Origin: Burkholderia sp. PAMC 26561
Lineage (GTDB): Bacteria > Pseudomonadota > Gammaproteobacteria > Burkholderiales > Burkholderiaceae
NCBI RefSeq assembly: GCF_001557535.2
Contig: NZ_CP014306.1
Coordinates: forward strand, 1,922,001-1,986,000
Length of the DNA: 64,000 bases
Direction: 5' to 3'
Shown piece by piece: positions 62,887 through 64,000 of this stretch. The translations under genes were made by a program, and so were the position numbers. Within the stretch, counting starts at the first letter, position 1. Each line of letters begins with the position of its first letter. The notes under the pieces are model-generated. The model did no database searches. It saw only the letters and a program-made list of their open reading frames with translations, and was not told the DNA's origin.

Positions 62887-64000
62887 ATGGCAAGCCTTAA
62901 TCTGCGCAACATCAACAAGCGCTACGAAGAAACCGAAGTCATTCGCAGCGTGAACCTCGATATCGCCGACGGTGAGTTCGTCGTGTTCGTGGGCCCGAGC
63001 GGTTGCGGCAAGTCCACGTTGATGCGGATGATCGCCGGACTCGAAGACATCAGCGGCGGCGACCTGACCATCGACGGCGTGCGTGTGAACGACGTGCCGC
63101 CCGCCAAGCGCGGCATTGCGATGGTGTTCCAGTCGTACGCGCTGTATCCGCACATGACGCTCTACGACAACATGGCGTTTGGTCTAAAGCTTGCGGGCAC
63201 CAAGAAGCCGGAAATCGATGCCGCGGTCAAGCAAGCGGCGAAGATCCTGCACATCGATCATTTGCTCGATAGGAAACCGAAGCAGTTGTCGGGTGGTCAG
63301 CGTCAGCGCGTGGCGATCGGCCGGGCGATCACGCGCAAGCCGAAGGTGTTCCTCTTCGATGAACCGCTTTCCAACCTCGACGCCGCATTGCGCGTGAAGA
63401 TGCGCTTGGAATTCGCGCGCCTGCACGACGAGTTGAAGACCACGATGATCTACGTGACGCACGATCAGGTCGAAGCCATGACGCTCGCGGACAAGATCGT
63501 GGTGCTGTCGGCGGGGAATGTGGAGCAGGTCGGTACGCCGAATCAGCTTTATCACGCGCCGCAGAACAAGTTCGTGGCGGGTTTCATCGGTTCGCCGAAG
63601 ATGAATTTCTTCAATGGCGAAGTCACGCAAGTGCTGAGCGATGGCGTGCTCGTCAAGTATGAAACAGGCGAGACGCAACGCGCTGCAGTTGAACCGGGCA
63701 GCGTCAAGGTCGGCGATTTGGTGACAGTCGGGATTCGTGCCGAGCATCTCCATGCGGGCACAGCGGCGACGGTGGAGCACGGGGTATCGGCGAAAACGAT
63801 GGCCGTCGAGTCGCTCGGCGATGCCGCGTATCTGTACGCGGAGTCATCGGTGGCGCCGGAAGGGATCATCGCCCGGATTCCGCCGCTCGAGCGTCATTCG
63901 CGAGGCGAAGTGCTGAAGCTTGGCGCAATGCCAGAGCATTGCCATTTGTTCAATGCCGAGGGCATTGCGTATCAACGGAAGATCGTCGAGGTGTTGTCGG
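62887..64000 (+). CDS. Sugar-alcohol ABC transporter ATPase (SmoK/UgpC-like, partial at 3' end)
   Basis: ATPase of the polyol transporter. 371 codons are visible and the frame is still open at the right edge. Walker A is GPSGCGKST, the Q-loop VFQSYALYP, signature LSGGQRQR, Walker B VFLFDEPLSNLDA and switch His THDQVEAM; a C-terminal TOBE/MalK-like regulatory domain starts near residue 236 (GFIGSPKMNFFNGEV). MalK-type ATPases are about 360-375 residues, so only a few codons should be missing. The ATG follows a GGAGA-like site. A mannitol/polyol dehydrogenase is commonly next, beyond the window. Confidence 0.93.
   Translation, partial: MASLNLRNINKRYEETEVIRSVNLDIADGEFVVFVGPSGCGKSTLMRMIAGLEDISGGDLTIDGVRVNDVPPAKRGIAMVFQSYALYPHMTLYDNMAFGLKLAGTKKPEIDAAVKQAAKILHIDHLLDRKPKQLSGGQRQRVAIGRAITRKPKVFLFDEPLSNLDAALRVKMRLEFARLHDELKTTMIYVTHDQVEAMTLADKIVVLSAGNVEQVGTPNQLYHAPQNKFVAGFIGSPKMNFFNGEVTQVLSDGVLVKYETGETQRAAVEPGSVKVGDLVTVGIRAEHLHAGTAATVEHGVSAKTMAVESLGDAAYLYAESSVAPEGIIARIPPLERHSRGEVLKLGAMPEHCHLFNAEGIAYQRKIVEVLS

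Noticed and set aside
1..64000. tRNA, rRNA, CRISPR, prophage or insertion-sequence content
   Set aside because: No repeat-spacer array, transposase, integrase, capsid gene or clover-leaf sequence was recognised by eye; a dedicated tRNA and repeat search would settle it.

Overview
The window looks like a core-chromosome segment of a Burkholderia sensu lato species (Burkholderiaceae, beta-Proteobacteria; Paraburkholderia or Caballeronia would fit). The case rests on high-GC coding with strong GC3 and on gene order familiar from this group: a two-component pair, recA, recX, DUF2889, sucCD, terC, pilin and pglL; then pgk, pyk, fba, purC, purE, purK and tsaC; a BpeAB-OprB type efflux locus with its TetR repressor; and a Smo/Pol-type polyol operon. 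I saw no rRNA, tRNA, CRISPR array, prophage, insertion sequence or clear horizontally acquired island. Species assignment is inference.

Layout. 1-1.1 kb: left end of a TctE/OmpR-type two-component system on the minus strand; its response regulator is frameshifted in an A7 tract. 1.2-4.8 kb: SOS-boxed recA, a recX with a very long repetitive N-terminal extension, and a DUF2889 gene. 4.9-8.7 kb: sucC-sucD, a TerC-family membrane protein and a type IV pilin. 8.9-10.7 kb: a PglL-type O-oligosaccharyltransferase. 10.9-18.2 kb: moaC, a BepA-like M48 protease, and minus-strand housekeeping genes (hypothetical protein, YheT hydrolase, NTF2-like protein, heptosyltransferase WaaF, zinc-finger protein, IlvE). 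18.5-19.7 kb: azlCD amino-acid exporter. 20.0-29.1 kb: pgk, pyk, a 712-bp near-perfect palindrome, fba, purC, purE, purK and a Sua5/TsaC gene.

29.3-32.3 kb: a GDSL lipoprotein esterase and the PBP4-type DacB on the minus strand. 32.7-36.6 kb: an OprD-type porin and a GH20 hexosaminidase, probably a chitooligosaccharide uptake and cleavage pair. 36.8-40.4 kb: a QseBC/PmrAB-like two-component system followed by a DegP/MucD-like protease; both transcription units carry the same TTTAAG-N5-TTTAAG box, so they probably form one envelope-stress regulon. 40.5-42.5 kb: a small secreted protein, DUF427 and a tail-anchored SRPBCC protein. 42.5-49.7 kb: a TetR repressor divergent from an RND efflux operon, with an AcrR-like operator between them. 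49.8-51.2 kb: an NCS2 purine permease.

51.6-54.8 kb: an AGE-family sugar epimerase and the glutathione-dependent formaldehyde pathway (AdhC-FghA). 54.9-57.5 kb: a ZnuABC-type metal importer, minus strand, whose ATPase ends in a histidine-rich tail. 57.9-64 kb: a polyol dehydrogenase, sugar-alcohol ABC transporter and HAD phosphatase operon that runs off the right edge.

I found no clearly new multi-gene defence or mobile system. The most unusual signals are the A7 frameshift, the RecX extension with its YERSSDR repeats, the in-frame 152-codon extension before pyruvate kinase, the 712-bp palindrome, the shared TTTAAG boxes, the Pro/Ser-rich pilin disulfide loop next to the glycosyltransferase, and the His-rich ZnuC tail.
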